In this document: in pieces, positions 1 to 7,079 of the stretch
How the letters are laid out: the number at the start of each line of letters is the position of its first letter
Numbering within the stretch: the stretch's first letter is position 1
NCBI GenBank assembly: GCA_029263235.1
Contig: JAJCXW010000127.1
Coordinates: 1 to 50,988, forward strand
Origin: Acidimicrobiales bacterium
Lineage (GTDB): Bacteria > Actinomycetota > Acidimicrobiia > Acidimicrobiales > Aldehydirespiratoraceae
Direction of reading: 5' to 3'
DNA length: 50,988 bases
Program-made: the position numbers and the translations under genes
The notes under the pieces: model-generated
What the model was told of the DNA's origin: nothing
Databases searched by the model: none
What the model saw: only the letters and a program-made list of their open reading frames with translations

Positions 1-523
1 GATCGCCGGCCACGGCTGCGATGTCGTAGTGGAGGCGACGGTTCAGCTCGCCGTTGGCCGACACGACCCGTCCGGAGGGGTCGATCATCATGAGCAACGA
101 AGTCGAGTGGTGAACCAAGGCTCGGAGCAGATGGGGATCGCCGGCACCGAGTTCTAGGTTCTGGCGATCGGCCACGTCGCGCAGTACGAGAATGATCACA
201 CCGTCGGATGTGTCGGTCGGTGGAACAAACCGGCCTCTGACCTCGACCTGCCGCCAGTTTCCGCCTCCGTCGCGCACTCTCACGTCCATGAGGCCGCCGC
301 GATCGGCTTCGGTCACCGTGGTGAATGCTGTGAATGCTTCGGCGTGATCGTCCGGGTGCATCAGATCGAATGCTGATCTTCCATACCAGTCATCTGAGTA
401 GAGCCCCATCGTCTCCTGAGCGATGTCATTGGCCCACAGCAGCGTGCCGTCGGGGTCGAGAATCACCAGAGCATCAGGCAGCTCAGCGGCAATTCGACCA
501 AGGTCGCTGGAGAACGGGGGCAT
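1..523 (-). CDS. PAS-domain sensor protein, N-terminal part (truncated by window edge)
   Basis: This is the first ~174 residues of a protein that runs off the left edge. I translated it from the reverse strand. It opens MPPFSSDLGRIAAELPDAL and contains one complete PAS fold: VILDPDGTLLWAN, then a YGRSAFDLMHPDD helix/loop, VRVRDGGGNWRQVEVRG, and a closing VIILVLRDVADRQ strand. A second PAS-like unit follows (LMMIDPSGRVVSANGELNRRL). PAS domains bind small ligands or cofactors and sense signals. The output domain (GGDEF/EAL, histidine kinase or other) lies outside the window, so the output is unknown. The start is the ATG at 523; an in-frame TAA sits immediately upstream, so the frame cannot extend further. 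No clear Shine-Dalgarno sequence precedes it. The 78 bases between it and the next gene hold nothing I recognise. Confidence 0.8.
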   Translation of the reverse strand, partial: MPPFSSDLGRIAAELPDALVILDPDGTLLWANDIAQETMGLYSDDWYGRSAFDLMHPDDHAEAFTAFTTVTEADRGGLMDVRVRDGGGNWRQVEVRGRFVPPTDTSDGVIILVLRDVADRQNLELGAGDPHLLRALVHHSTSLLMMIDPSGRVVSANGELNRRLHYDIAAVAGD

Positions 524-601
524 TTACATCCATCGGCACGGCTGGGCGATGGTTGAGGAGACCGGTGTCGAAATCGGAACACTCGGCCGCTCGCGTGGCT
601 G

Positions 602-1540
602 TCAGTGTTCCAGCAGCTCGCGGATTCCGGTTCCTCCGCCGGAGGAGAAGGCTCGATCGACCGCTTCGGCCCCCGCGTCGACCGCTTCGGCCCTCGAGTC
701 GGGTATGTCTTTCGACAGGCGGCCGACCTCATCAGGACCGGGCTGAACCACGAGCACTGGAGTGCCGGAATTTCGGACGGTCTCGACTTCTGAGTCGAGC
801 TTTCGTGAGAACCAGGCTCGGGTCGGATCGCCGATCCAGTCGCGTGCCGACTCCGTGGATGTCATCACCGACGAGACGATCACGAGGTCGAATCCGAGGA
901 GGGCCACCAGGTCGGCGTTGGTGGACGAATGGAGTCCGCCATCGACGAACTCGCTACGCCCGATCTTCTTGGGGGCGTAGATCCCCGGAATGGCGCACGA
1001 GGCCTGGACCGCGTCGCCTATGGGAGCGTCGACGTCGTCGCGTCCGAACACGACTCGGGTTCCGTCGTCGGTTCGTACGGCCACCACCCAGGTCGGTTGC
1101 TCTGGCCACCGCCCCGGATGCGTCTCTGAAACTCGGGTGGCGAGGGAGTCGGCCCGGCGTCGACCACGGGGGAACGCCCCGAAAGCCACGCGCAGAGGAT
1201 CGACTTTCCACGGGGGCCAGACCGCCCGTAGCGACATCTTCGGCGATGAAGGAAGGAAGTTGGGGCCGTCTTCGGTCTCGGTCCACGGTGTGGTGACCCG
1301 GCCGAAGATCTCTGCTCCGTGTTCGCTCAGAGAGGTGCCGCGATGGTGGGCGGCTCTGTCGAGGGGAGAAGTTCCGCTCCGTAGCCCCACACCGGTGATC
1401 GATCCGGCTGAGGTCCCGACGATCAGGTCGGCGGTTCGGGCATCGAACCCGGTGGTTTCCATCACTCGGGCGAGCACCCCAGAATGCCAAGGGTCGCCGA
1501 GCGACCCTCCGGCGCTGAGAACGATGCCAACGTTGAACAT
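602..1540 (-). CDS. Patatin-like phospholipase / acyl hydrolase
   Basis: A 312-residue patatin-family lipid acyl hydrolase, predicted cytosolic or membrane-peripheral. The catalytic dyad is visible: the nucleophile elbow GTSAGS with Ser44, and the DGG motif with Asp200 (EFVDGGLHSSTNADL). The glycine-rich oxyanion-hole segment SAGGSLG lies near residues 9-15. I start at the ATG at 1540 (MFNVGIVLSAGG), because patatin domains normally begin directly before the first strand; the open frame extends ~60 residues further upstream but only as Arg-rich, unlikely sequence. A TAACGT box 7 bases before the ATG could be a leaderless -10. The C-terminal tail is alanine-rich and contains a short direct DNA repeat (GTCGACCGCTTCGGCC-like, around 657-700). 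It is divergent from the HelD-type helicase gene; no functional link is evident. The family is clear; the substrate (phospholipid or neutral lipid) is unknown. Confidence 0.88.
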   Translation of the reverse strand: MFNVGIVLSAGGSLGDPWHSGVLARVMETTGFDARTADLIVGTSAGSITGVGLRSGTSPLDRAAHHRGTSLSEHGAEIFGRVTTPWTETEDGPNFLPSSPKMSLRAVWPPWKVDPLRVAFGAFPRGRRRADSLATRVSETHPGRWPEQPTWVVAVRTDDGTRVVFGRDDVDAPIGDAVQASCAIPGIYAPKKIGRSEFVDGGLHSSTNADLVALLGFDLVIVSSVMTSTESARDWIGDPTRAWFSRKLDSEVETVRNSGTPVLVVQPGPDEVGRLSKDIPDSRAEAVDAGAEAVDRAFSSGGGTGIRELLEH

Positions 1541-1650
1541 CCGGCGAACGTTACACAGCCATCGAACGGTCCGCGCGTCGGTGCGAACCTCCGGTCGGGG
1601 CCGGTTCCATCCCCGATAGCATTCAGAGTTTCCCACTCCCGGGGAGTCGA

Positions 1651-3750
1651 TTGCGAGTGTCACAGCGACATCCTGAGCTCGACGCAGAGCAGGCCTACAT
1701 CGACTACGCGCACGCGTGCCTCCAATCATCGAGGGATCGTGCTGCCGCGCTCACCACAGGTTTCGAGCCAACGAGTGGCGGAACCAACCAGGCGCGATTC
1801 GAACGTGAGTCGATCGTTGAGGGTGTGGTCAACCGCCTCACCCAGCTCGATCTCGGCGACCGCTCCCTGATCTTCGGCCGTATCGACACCGCCGGTATCG
1901 ACGAAATGTTCTACATCGGCCGTCTCGGGGTGTGGAACGACGAGCACGACCCGGTGGTCGTCGATTGGCGTGCCCCCGCAGCCGAGCCCTTCTACCGGGC
2001 CACGGGGCGCTCACCCATGGGACTCGAACGGCGTCGCCACTTCGCAACACGAGCTCGCACCCTCCTCGACCTCGACGATGAGGTGTTCGGCGACCTCACG
2101 GGCGATCCCCATGGCCACAACGATCCCCAGGCACGAGGCCAAGGCGCGCTGATAGCGGCCCTGGAGTCCGAGAGGACCGGTCGCCTCGGCGACATCGTGG
2201 CGACCATCCAGGGCGAACAGGACGAAATCATTCGGGCCCCACGCCAGGGCGTGATGGTCGTGCAGGGCGGCCCTGGCACCGGCAAGACCGTGGTGGCGCT
2301 GCACCGTGCCGCCTACCTCCTCTACACCGACCGGTTCCCGCTCGAGGGCCAAGGCGTGCTGGTGGTCGGACCCAACCGGCTCTTCATTGCCTACATCGAG
2401 CAGGTCCTTCCTTCGCTCGGTGAGGCTGGAGTTCACGTGGCGGTGCTGGCCGACCTCCTCCGTCCCAAGGTCGGGGTCGACGAGCTCGACACAGAGGACG
2501 TCGCCAGGATCAAAGGCGATATCCGGATGGCGAATGTCATTGGCCAGGCCGTCTCGGATCGTGAACGACCGCTGCGCGACGACCTCGTAGTTGGTCTCGG
2601 TGTGCAGCGGCTGAGACTCACCGTTGGCGAGTCGAAGCACATCATCAACGAGGGTCGTCGGCGTTCGCGATCCCATAACTCGGGTCGACGCTTGGTCGAG
2701 GAACAACTGTTCGAGGCTCTCGGCCGGAGCGCCCGCAAACGGGTCGATCCCAGCGAGGTCCGCGATCGACTCCGCGGCGATCTGCGGGTACGTGAGGCCC
2801 TCGAATGGATGTGGCCGGTGCTCACCCCGGCTCACCTGTTGCACGACCTCTACGGTTCCAGCGCGCTTCTGCGATCAGCCAACGACGGCCGCTTCCCCGA
2901 TGCCGAGATTCAATTGTTGGGTCGGCCCAGGAGCCCCCATGCCGAGGCGGTGACCTGGCGATTCCAGGATGTGCCCCTGCTGGATGAGGCGAGGGCTCAT
3001 CTCGGCTACCGGCCGGGCCGGCGAGATGAGGATGCAGTACGGACCTACGGGCACATCTGTGTCGATGAGGCCCAGGACCTCTCCCCGATGGAATTGCGAA
3101 TGGTGTCGCGTCGTTCGCTCAACGGGTCGATGACCGTCGTCGGCGACATTGCCCAAGCCACCGGAGCGTGGGCCAACTCCAGCTGGGACCAGATCATCGA
3201 GGCCCTACCCGGGCGACATGTCTCCCAACACCGTGAGCTCACGGTCGGCTACCGGATTCCGGAACTGACCATGTCGTTGGCGAAGCAAGTCCTTCCCCAT
3301 GCCGCGCCGGGACTACAGCCGCCCAAGGCGGTCCGGCCCGGCGGCGATGTGCCCCGTGTCGTCACTGCTGCCGAGTCGATCGGATCGGCAGTGGCCGATG
3401 TGGTCAGACACGAGCTCGGTGAGGTCGGAGAGGGCAACATCTCGGTGGTCCTGCCCGCCTCGCTGGTCGAGCCGGTGCGAGAGGCACTCACGACAGCCGG
3501 CCTGGCCTTTGGAGGAGCGAGCCGCCACGGTCTCGACCAGCAGGTCACCGTGGTTCCGGTGCGGCTGGTGAAGGGTCTCGAGGTCGACTCGGCGATCGTT
3601 GTGGAGCCGGCTCGGATCGTGGCCGAGGAACGTCAGGGCATCCGATCGCTCTACGTCGCGCTGACCCGCGCGACCAAACGGGTCACAGTTGTTCACCACG
3701 AGCCACTTCCGGCGTATCTCGAGCCATCGGTCGACGCCCTTCCCACCTGA
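1651..3750 (+). CDS. HelD-type UvrD/Rep-like superfamily I ATPase (RNA polymerase-associated)
   Basis: A 699-residue superfamily 1 helicase-like ATPase of the HelD/HelR group. Characterised members bind RNA polymerase and dislodge stalled or antibiotic-bound complexes; some actinobacterial forms contribute to rifampicin tolerance. Visible motifs: Walker A GGPGTGKT (residues 206-213), Walker B/motif II VDEAQD (471-476), motif III VVGDIAQATG, motif IV/V region GYRIPEL, VRLVKGLEVDSAIV, and motif VI YVALTRATKRV. The N-terminal ~190 residues carry the diagnostic HelD block (FGRIDTAG...YIGRLGVWND..PVVVDWRAPAAEPFY). The start is uncertain: TTG at 1651 follows GGGGAG at 1641-1646 with a 4-base gap, while GTG at 1657 has a 10-base gap and would shorten the protein by two residues. 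It is divergent from the patatin gene. Family assignment is strong; a role in antibiotic tolerance is only inference. Confidence 0.88.
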   Translation: MRVSQRHPELDAEQAYIDYAHACLQSSRDRAAALTTGFEPTSGGTNQARFERESIVEGVVNRLTQLDLGDRSLIFGRIDTAGIDEMFYIGRLGVWNDEHDPVVVDWRAPAAEPFYRATGRSPMGLERRRHFATRARTLLDLDDEVFGDLTGDPHGHNDPQARGQGALIAALESERTGRLGDIVATIQGEQDEIIRAPRQGVMVVQGGPGTGKTVVALHRAAYLLYTDRFPLEGQGVLVVGPNRLFIAYIEQVLPSLGEAGVHVAVLADLLRPKVGVDELDTEDVARIKGDIRMANVIGQAVSDRERPLRDDLVVGLGVQRLRLTVGESKHIINEGRRRSRSHNSGRRLVEEQLFEALGRSARKRVDPSEVRDRLRGDLRVREALEWMWPVLTPAHLLHDLYGSSALLRSANDGRFPDAEIQLLGRPRSPHAEAVTWRFQDVPLLDEARAHLGYRPGRRDEDAVRTYGHICVDEAQDLSPMELRMVSRRSLNGSMTVVGDIAQATGAWANSSWDQIIEALPGRHVSQHRELTVGYRIPELTMSLAKQVLPHAAPGLQPPKAVRPGGDVPRVVTAAESIGSAVADVVRHELGEVGEGNISVVLPASLVEPVREALTTAGLAFGGASRHGLDQQVTVVPVRLVKGLEVDSAIVVEPARIVAEERQGIRSLYVALTRATKRVTVVHHEPLPAYLEPSVDALPT

Positions 3751-3753
3751 GGT

Positions 3754-3788
3754 GCCGTGTTGCCGTGTTGCTGTGTTGCTGTGTTGCT
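3754..3788. repeat. 8-bp tandem repeat, ~4.4 copies
   Basis: Consecutive units GCCGTGTT, GCCGTGTT, GCTGTGTT, GCTGTGTT and a partial GCTGA lie between the convergent helicase and DtxR-family genes. They start four bases after the helicase stop codon and are outside both coding regions. The unit length is not a multiple of three and the copies are near-identical, so this is a candidate slippage (variable-number) locus. No hairpin or T-tract typical of a terminator is present. Confidence 0.85.
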
Positions 3789-3802
3789 GAGCCGCAGGCG
3801 AC

Positions 3803-4483
3803 TCAGTCGGTGGTTGAGGCCACCTCGACCAGGATTCGAGCACTGGCGAACTGCTCGACCACAGCAGGCTTGCCATCGATGGTGATCGTGGTGCCGTCGT
3901 CGGGTGAGGTCCCCGACACGGTGCCGCAGAAGCCCGGCGTGATCGAGTGGGACTCGAGAAACTCCAACATGCCCGGCGAGAACTCGAGTGCCTCCGGGAT
4001 CCGTCGTACGGTGAACGCCTGGCCGACCTCGACCGTGTCGAGAGCCACGAGATTCGGTTCGACATAGGCCGAGCCGGGGATGGGATTGCCATGAGGGCAG
4101 GTTGTGGGATCGTTGAGTTTGGCGACCATGGCCGCTTCGACGTCTGCTGAGATCACATGTTCCCACTTGCCGGCTTCGTGATGAGCCGATGCCCATGACA
4201 ACTCGAGAATGTCGGTGAGGAATCGTTCGGCTATCCGGTGACGGCGCACGACGGTCTCAGCCAGCGAGTGCCCTTCTTCGGTGAGCGCGATGGTTGCCCC
4301 GCTGCTCACCAGGCCCGATGTCTCCAGCCGCTTGACCATCTCCGACACGGCCGGCCTGGAGACGTCGAGGCGTTCGGCGATTCGGGCCTGGATGACGTCG
4401 ACTCCTTCTTCGTTCAACTCGAAGATCGTCTCGCAGTATTCCTCGAAGGCGGGATGCCACACCGGAGACTGGTAGTTGGCCAT
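3803..4483 (-). CDS. DtxR-family metal-dependent transcriptional repressor
   Basis: A 226-residue metalloregulator with the three DtxR/IdeR/MntR modules: a winged helix (residues ~10-70; recognition segment VSRPAVSEMVKRLE), a dimerisation/metal-binding domain (RRHRIAERFLTDIL, HHEAGKWEHVIS, CPHGNPIPG), and a C-terminal FeoA/SH3-like domain (~148-226). Such proteins repress iron- or manganese-uptake genes when metal-loaded. The position of DtxR Cys102 (usual motif HEAC) reads HEAG here, Gly105, so the primary metal site differs from classical DtxR/IdeR; metal preference cannot be told from sequence. The start ATG at 4483 is preceded by TACACT with a 6-base spacer and no Shine-Dalgarno, consistent with a leaderless transcript. 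No transporter gene lies beside it, so its regulon is elsewhere. Confidence 0.9.
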   Translation of the reverse strand: MANYQSPVWHPAFEEYCETIFELNEEGVDVIQARIAERLDVSRPAVSEMVKRLETSGLVSSGATIALTEEGHSLAETVVRRHRIAERFLTDILELSWASAHHEAGKWEHVISADVEAAMVAKLNDPTTCPHGNPIPGSAYVEPNLVALDTVEVGQAFTVRRIPEALEFSPGMLEFLESHSITPGFCGTVSGTSPDDGTTITIDGKPAVVEQFASARILVEVASTTD

Positions 4484-4489
4484 GAATCG

Positions 4490-4495
4490 AGTGTA
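4490..4495 (-). promoter_or_regulatory. Putative -10 box (leaderless) of the DtxR-family gene
   Basis: TACACT on the minus strand ends 6 bases before the ATG at 4483, placing the predicted transcript start at or next to the start codon. There is no convincing -35 hexamer. The same geometry recurs at other genes in this window. Confidence 0.5.
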
Positions 4496-4566
4496 CGGCA
4501 GTCATTCGGCCACTCCCGGTGCCTCATCGGAGGCGTAGTAGCTTCGAAGTCCGACGGAGGAGGACA

Positions 4567-4986
4567 ATGACTTCAATCCCGCCAGGTTGGTATCCCGACC
4601 CGGAGAAGCCCGATCGGCAGCGCTACTGGAACGGAACGCAGTGGACCGACGATGTGACCGGTGAGGTCACGGGCGGGTTTCCTCCGCCTCCGCCACCGTC
4701 TTCGGGAGTGGCGCCTCCGCCGGGTGGGTGGGCCCAGCCGGTGGGCGCTTTCTCCCGCAAGAGCCAAGCCGGATTGGCTCTGGGGTTCTCGATCGGCGGG
4801 ATGTTGTGTTGCGGTCCGCTCACGATTGTCGGCCTGGTGATGGGCCGCACCGAGATGGGTGCCATCGATCGAGGCGAGACCGATCCCGGCAAACGTGGTC
4901 TGGCCACGGCTGCGTTCGTGGTCGGTGTGGTGGGCGTGGTGATATGGAGCCTTCTCCTGGTCCTGCAGTTCGCGGTGGTGTCTTGA
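4567..4986 (+). CDS. DUF2510/DUF4190-type small membrane protein
   Basis: A 139-residue protein. The N-terminus carries a DUF2510 motif (PPGWYPDPEKPDRQRYWNG..W), a short module found at the N-termini of many actinobacterial membrane proteins. A Pro/Gly-rich linker (PPPPPPSSGVAPPPGGW) follows, then a DUF4190-like domain with two hydrophobic helices (around residues 75-97 and 113-138) separated by a polar loop with MGRTEMGAIDRGETDPGKRGLA. The start is the ATG at 4567, because GGAGGAGG sits just upstream at good spacing; an open frame begins earlier but is Arg-rich. The stop overlaps the next gene's proposed start. The biological role is unknown; location in the cytoplasmic membrane is predicted. 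Confidence 0.85.
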   Translation: MTSIPPGWYPDPEKPDRQRYWNGTQWTDDVTGEVTGGFPPPPPPSSGVAPPPGGWAQPVGAFSRKSQAGLALGFSIGGMLCCGPLTIVGLVMGRTEMGAIDRGETDPGKRGLATAAFVVGVVGVVIWSLLLVLQFAVVS

Positions 4987-5450
4987 CCCGCATCGAGAGC
5001 CCCCATCGGCACCGACCGTTGGCGGAGTTGCCGCCGCCGATCCCACCTCCGGCCGCGTCCCCGCTGCTCGATCGCGACCGGTGGTCGGGTCTCGCCATCG
5101 GCGGGATGGCGGCGGCCGTTGCCGTCGCGGCATTGTCGAGCGATGGGGGCGGCGACGACTCGACGGGGCTCTGCCCGTTTCGTAGATGCACCGGTGCCTA
5201 CTGCCCGGGGTGTGGCGGAACCCGAGCAATCGGTCATCTACTGCGCGGCGACTTCGTCGGCTCGTGGAATCAGCATCCCTATGTGATCCTGTTGGCTGTG
5301 CAGGCCCTGGTGTTCGGCGGGATCTCGATCTCGGATCGTGGCCGACAACGGATGCGCCGAGTCTGGTTCCCGCTCGTGTTGGTCAACGTGATTGTGATGA
5401 TCGTTATGTGGGCATTCCGGCTGGCCATCGGTGATGTCCCCGGTCTCTGA
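4983..5450 (+). CDS. DUF2752 membrane protein
   Basis: A 155-residue DUF2752 family protein. The diagnostic Cys-rich signature is clear: LCPFRRCTGAYCPGCGGTRA, followed by a short amphipathic stretch and HPYVILL. Three hydrophobic segments can be seen (residues ~40-52, ~100-118 and ~130-150). The family is widespread in bacteria and its function is not established. The start is uncertain: TTG at 4983 overlaps the previous gene's stop (TTGA), which suggests translational coupling, while an in-frame ATG at 4944 lies inside the upstream gene and would add 13 residues. The gene pairs naturally with the preceding DUF2510 membrane protein. Confidence 0.8.
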   Translation: MTRIESPHRHRPLAELPPPIPPPAASPLLDRDRWSGLAIGGMAAAVAVAALSSDGGGDDSTGLCPFRRCTGAYCPGCGGTRAIGHLLRGDFVGSWNQHPYVILLAVQALVFGGISISDRGRQRMRRVWFPLVLVNVIVMIVMWAFRLAIGDVPGL

Positions 5451-5465
5451 TCGAATCGGCTGCTG

Positions 5466-7070
5466 ATGACCGATCCCCGAAACCTGGCTCGCGACGTGAT
5501 CTTCACGATCGACCTCGGCACCGGAGGTCCGAAGGTGGCTCTGGTGTCGCTCTCGGGAATGGTGATCGACCATGTCCACCGCCGCGTTGAGATGAGGACA
5601 TTGCCCGGTGGCGGCGCTCTCGAGGATCCCAACGAATGGTGGTCGGCCGTCGTCGAGTCGGCCGGAGAGATCGCGGCCCGAGGCCGTGTCGACCCCTCGC
5701 GCATTGTGGCTGTGGCCTGCACCGGCCAGTGGGGTTCGACGGTGCCGGTCGACGCGGCGGGTGAGGCCTGCGGAGACTGCATGCTCTGGCTCGACCAGCG
5801 CGGCGGCGACCTGGCGGCCGGCCAACTCGGCGGGCGACTCGCGGTCGACGGATATCGGCCCCGGCCGGTGCTCGAATGGATCCGACGTTCGGGTGGGGCT
5901 CCGAGCCCCGAAGGCAACGATCCCCTCGGACATCGTCTCTGGATCCGAGACCACGAGCCCGATATCTACTCCCGGACAGCGGTGTTCCTGGAACCGGTCG
6001 ACTTTCTCAATCTGCGGCTGACCGGCCGGCCCACCGCAACGCAAGCATCGATGATCCTCTCGTGGCTGACCGACAATCGGCGGCTCGACTGCACCGACTA
6101 CGACCAGAAGCTGGTGGTCTACTCGGGCACCGATCCCGATCGTCTGCCCCGGCTGGTTCCGATCAACTCCGTGGTGGGAACAGTGATGGCGTCAGTGGCG
6201 GCAAGTCTCGGGATACCAGCCGATCTTCCGGTGGTGAGCGGACTACCCGATCTCCACACCGCTGCTCTCGGGTCGGGTGCGGTGGCCGATCACCACGCCC
6301 ACTTGGTGATCGGCACGTCGGCTTGGGTCGGGTGTCATACCCCCGGCAAGCAGACCTCGCTCGCCAACCAGATGGCGACGGTCCCCTCGGCCCTTCCCGG
6401 GCGATACATCCTCGCCAACAACCACGATGCCGGCGGGGTGAGCATGGAGTGGCTGCGAGACATGGTCGTCGCCCCCGACGACGACCTCGGTAGGGGGAGT
6501 CCCTCGCTGGCCGACATCGACGAAGCCGCGGCGAGAGCCGGCCCCGGAGCCGGAGGGGTGATGTTCGCCCCATGGCTCAACGGCCAACGTTCGCCCGTAG
6601 CCGACACCTCGATGCGGGCGAGCTTTCTCAATATCGGCACCGACACCGGACGGCCGGAGATGGCGCGGGCGGTGCTCGAGGGGGTCGCTCACCAGATGCG
6701 ATGGATTCTCGATCGATCCGAGAAGGTGTTGGGCAACGAACTCACCGACATCCACATACTCGGCGGTGGTGCCCAGTCCGATCTCTGGTGCCAGATTCAT
6801 GCCGATGTGTTGGGGCGACCTCTACGGAGGGTCGAGAGCCCGCTTCTCGCGAATGTGCGAGGCGCCGCGATGTTCGCGGGCTTGGTCACGGGCCGGTTGC
6901 GAGTCGACGACCTGGGCGGGCTGGCTCCGATCGATCGGACGTTCGAGCCGGACCTCGCCACCACTTCGTTGTTCGCCGATCGCCACGAAGAGTTCCTGAG
7001 GCTCACCAGGTCGCAGCGGCGCATGTATCGACGACTCAACTCTGCCGGTCGGCGCCGGTCTGTTCGCTAG
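5466..7070 (+). CDS. FGGY-family carbohydrate kinase (xylulokinase-like)
   Basis: A 534-residue FGGY kinase, which phosphorylates a sugar or polyol with ATP in the cytosol. Motifs: N-terminal phosphate-binding DLGTGGPKVALVS, the TGQWGSTVPVD strand, the catalytic-base region VSGLPDLHTAALGSG with Asp262, and the C-terminal adenosine motif HILGGGAQSDLWCQIHADVLGRP. Length and domain order are typical. The closest match by eye is the xylulokinase subgroup, but substrate cannot be assigned from sequence, and no sugar transporter or isomerase is adjacent. The ATG at 5466 lies 15 bases after the DUF2752 gene. The stop codon TAG (7068-7070) is also the first half of a TAGTTT box that may serve as the -10 of lhr. 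Confidence 0.88.
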   Translation: MTDPRNLARDVIFTIDLGTGGPKVALVSLSGMVIDHVHRRVEMRTLPGGGALEDPNEWWSAVVESAGEIAARGRVDPSRIVAVACTGQWGSTVPVDAAGEACGDCMLWLDQRGGDLAAGQLGGRLAVDGYRPRPVLEWIRRSGGAPSPEGNDPLGHRLWIRDHEPDIYSRTAVFLEPVDFLNLRLTGRPTATQASMILSWLTDNRRLDCTDYDQKLVVYSGTDPDRLPRLVPINSVVGTVMASVAASLGIPADLPVVSGLPDLHTAALGSGAVADHHAHLVIGTSAWVGCHTPGKQTSLANQMATVPSALPGRYILANNHDAGGVSMEWLRDMVVAPDDDLGRGSPSLADIDEAAARAGPGAGGVMFAPWLNGQRSPVADTSMRASFLNIGTDTGRPEMARAVLEGVAHQMRWILDRSEKVLGNELTDIHILGGGAQSDLWCQIHADVLGRPLRRVESPLLANVRGAAMFAGLVTGRLRVDDLGGLAPIDRTFEPDLATTSLFADRHEEFLRLTRSQRRMYRRLNSAGRRRSVR

Positions 7071-7073
7071 TTT
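7068..7073 (+). promoter_or_regulatory. Putative -10 box (leaderless) of lhr, overlapping the upstream stop codon
   Basis: TAGTTT is followed by a 6-base spacer and then the lhr ATG at 7080. Its first three bases are the stop codon of the sugar kinase. No Shine-Dalgarno is present in the 9-base intergenic gap. Confidence 0.45.
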
Positions 7074-7079
7074 GAGTGT

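Noticed and set aside
655..702. Direct repeat in the 3' end of the patatin gene
   Set aside because: Only two copies, in frame and within an Ala-rich tail; explained by local codon repetition.
334..1296. Long open frame on the + strand (320 codons)
   Set aside because: Arg/Ser/Pro-rich, antisense to the PAS and patatin genes, whose protein motifs are intact on the other strand.
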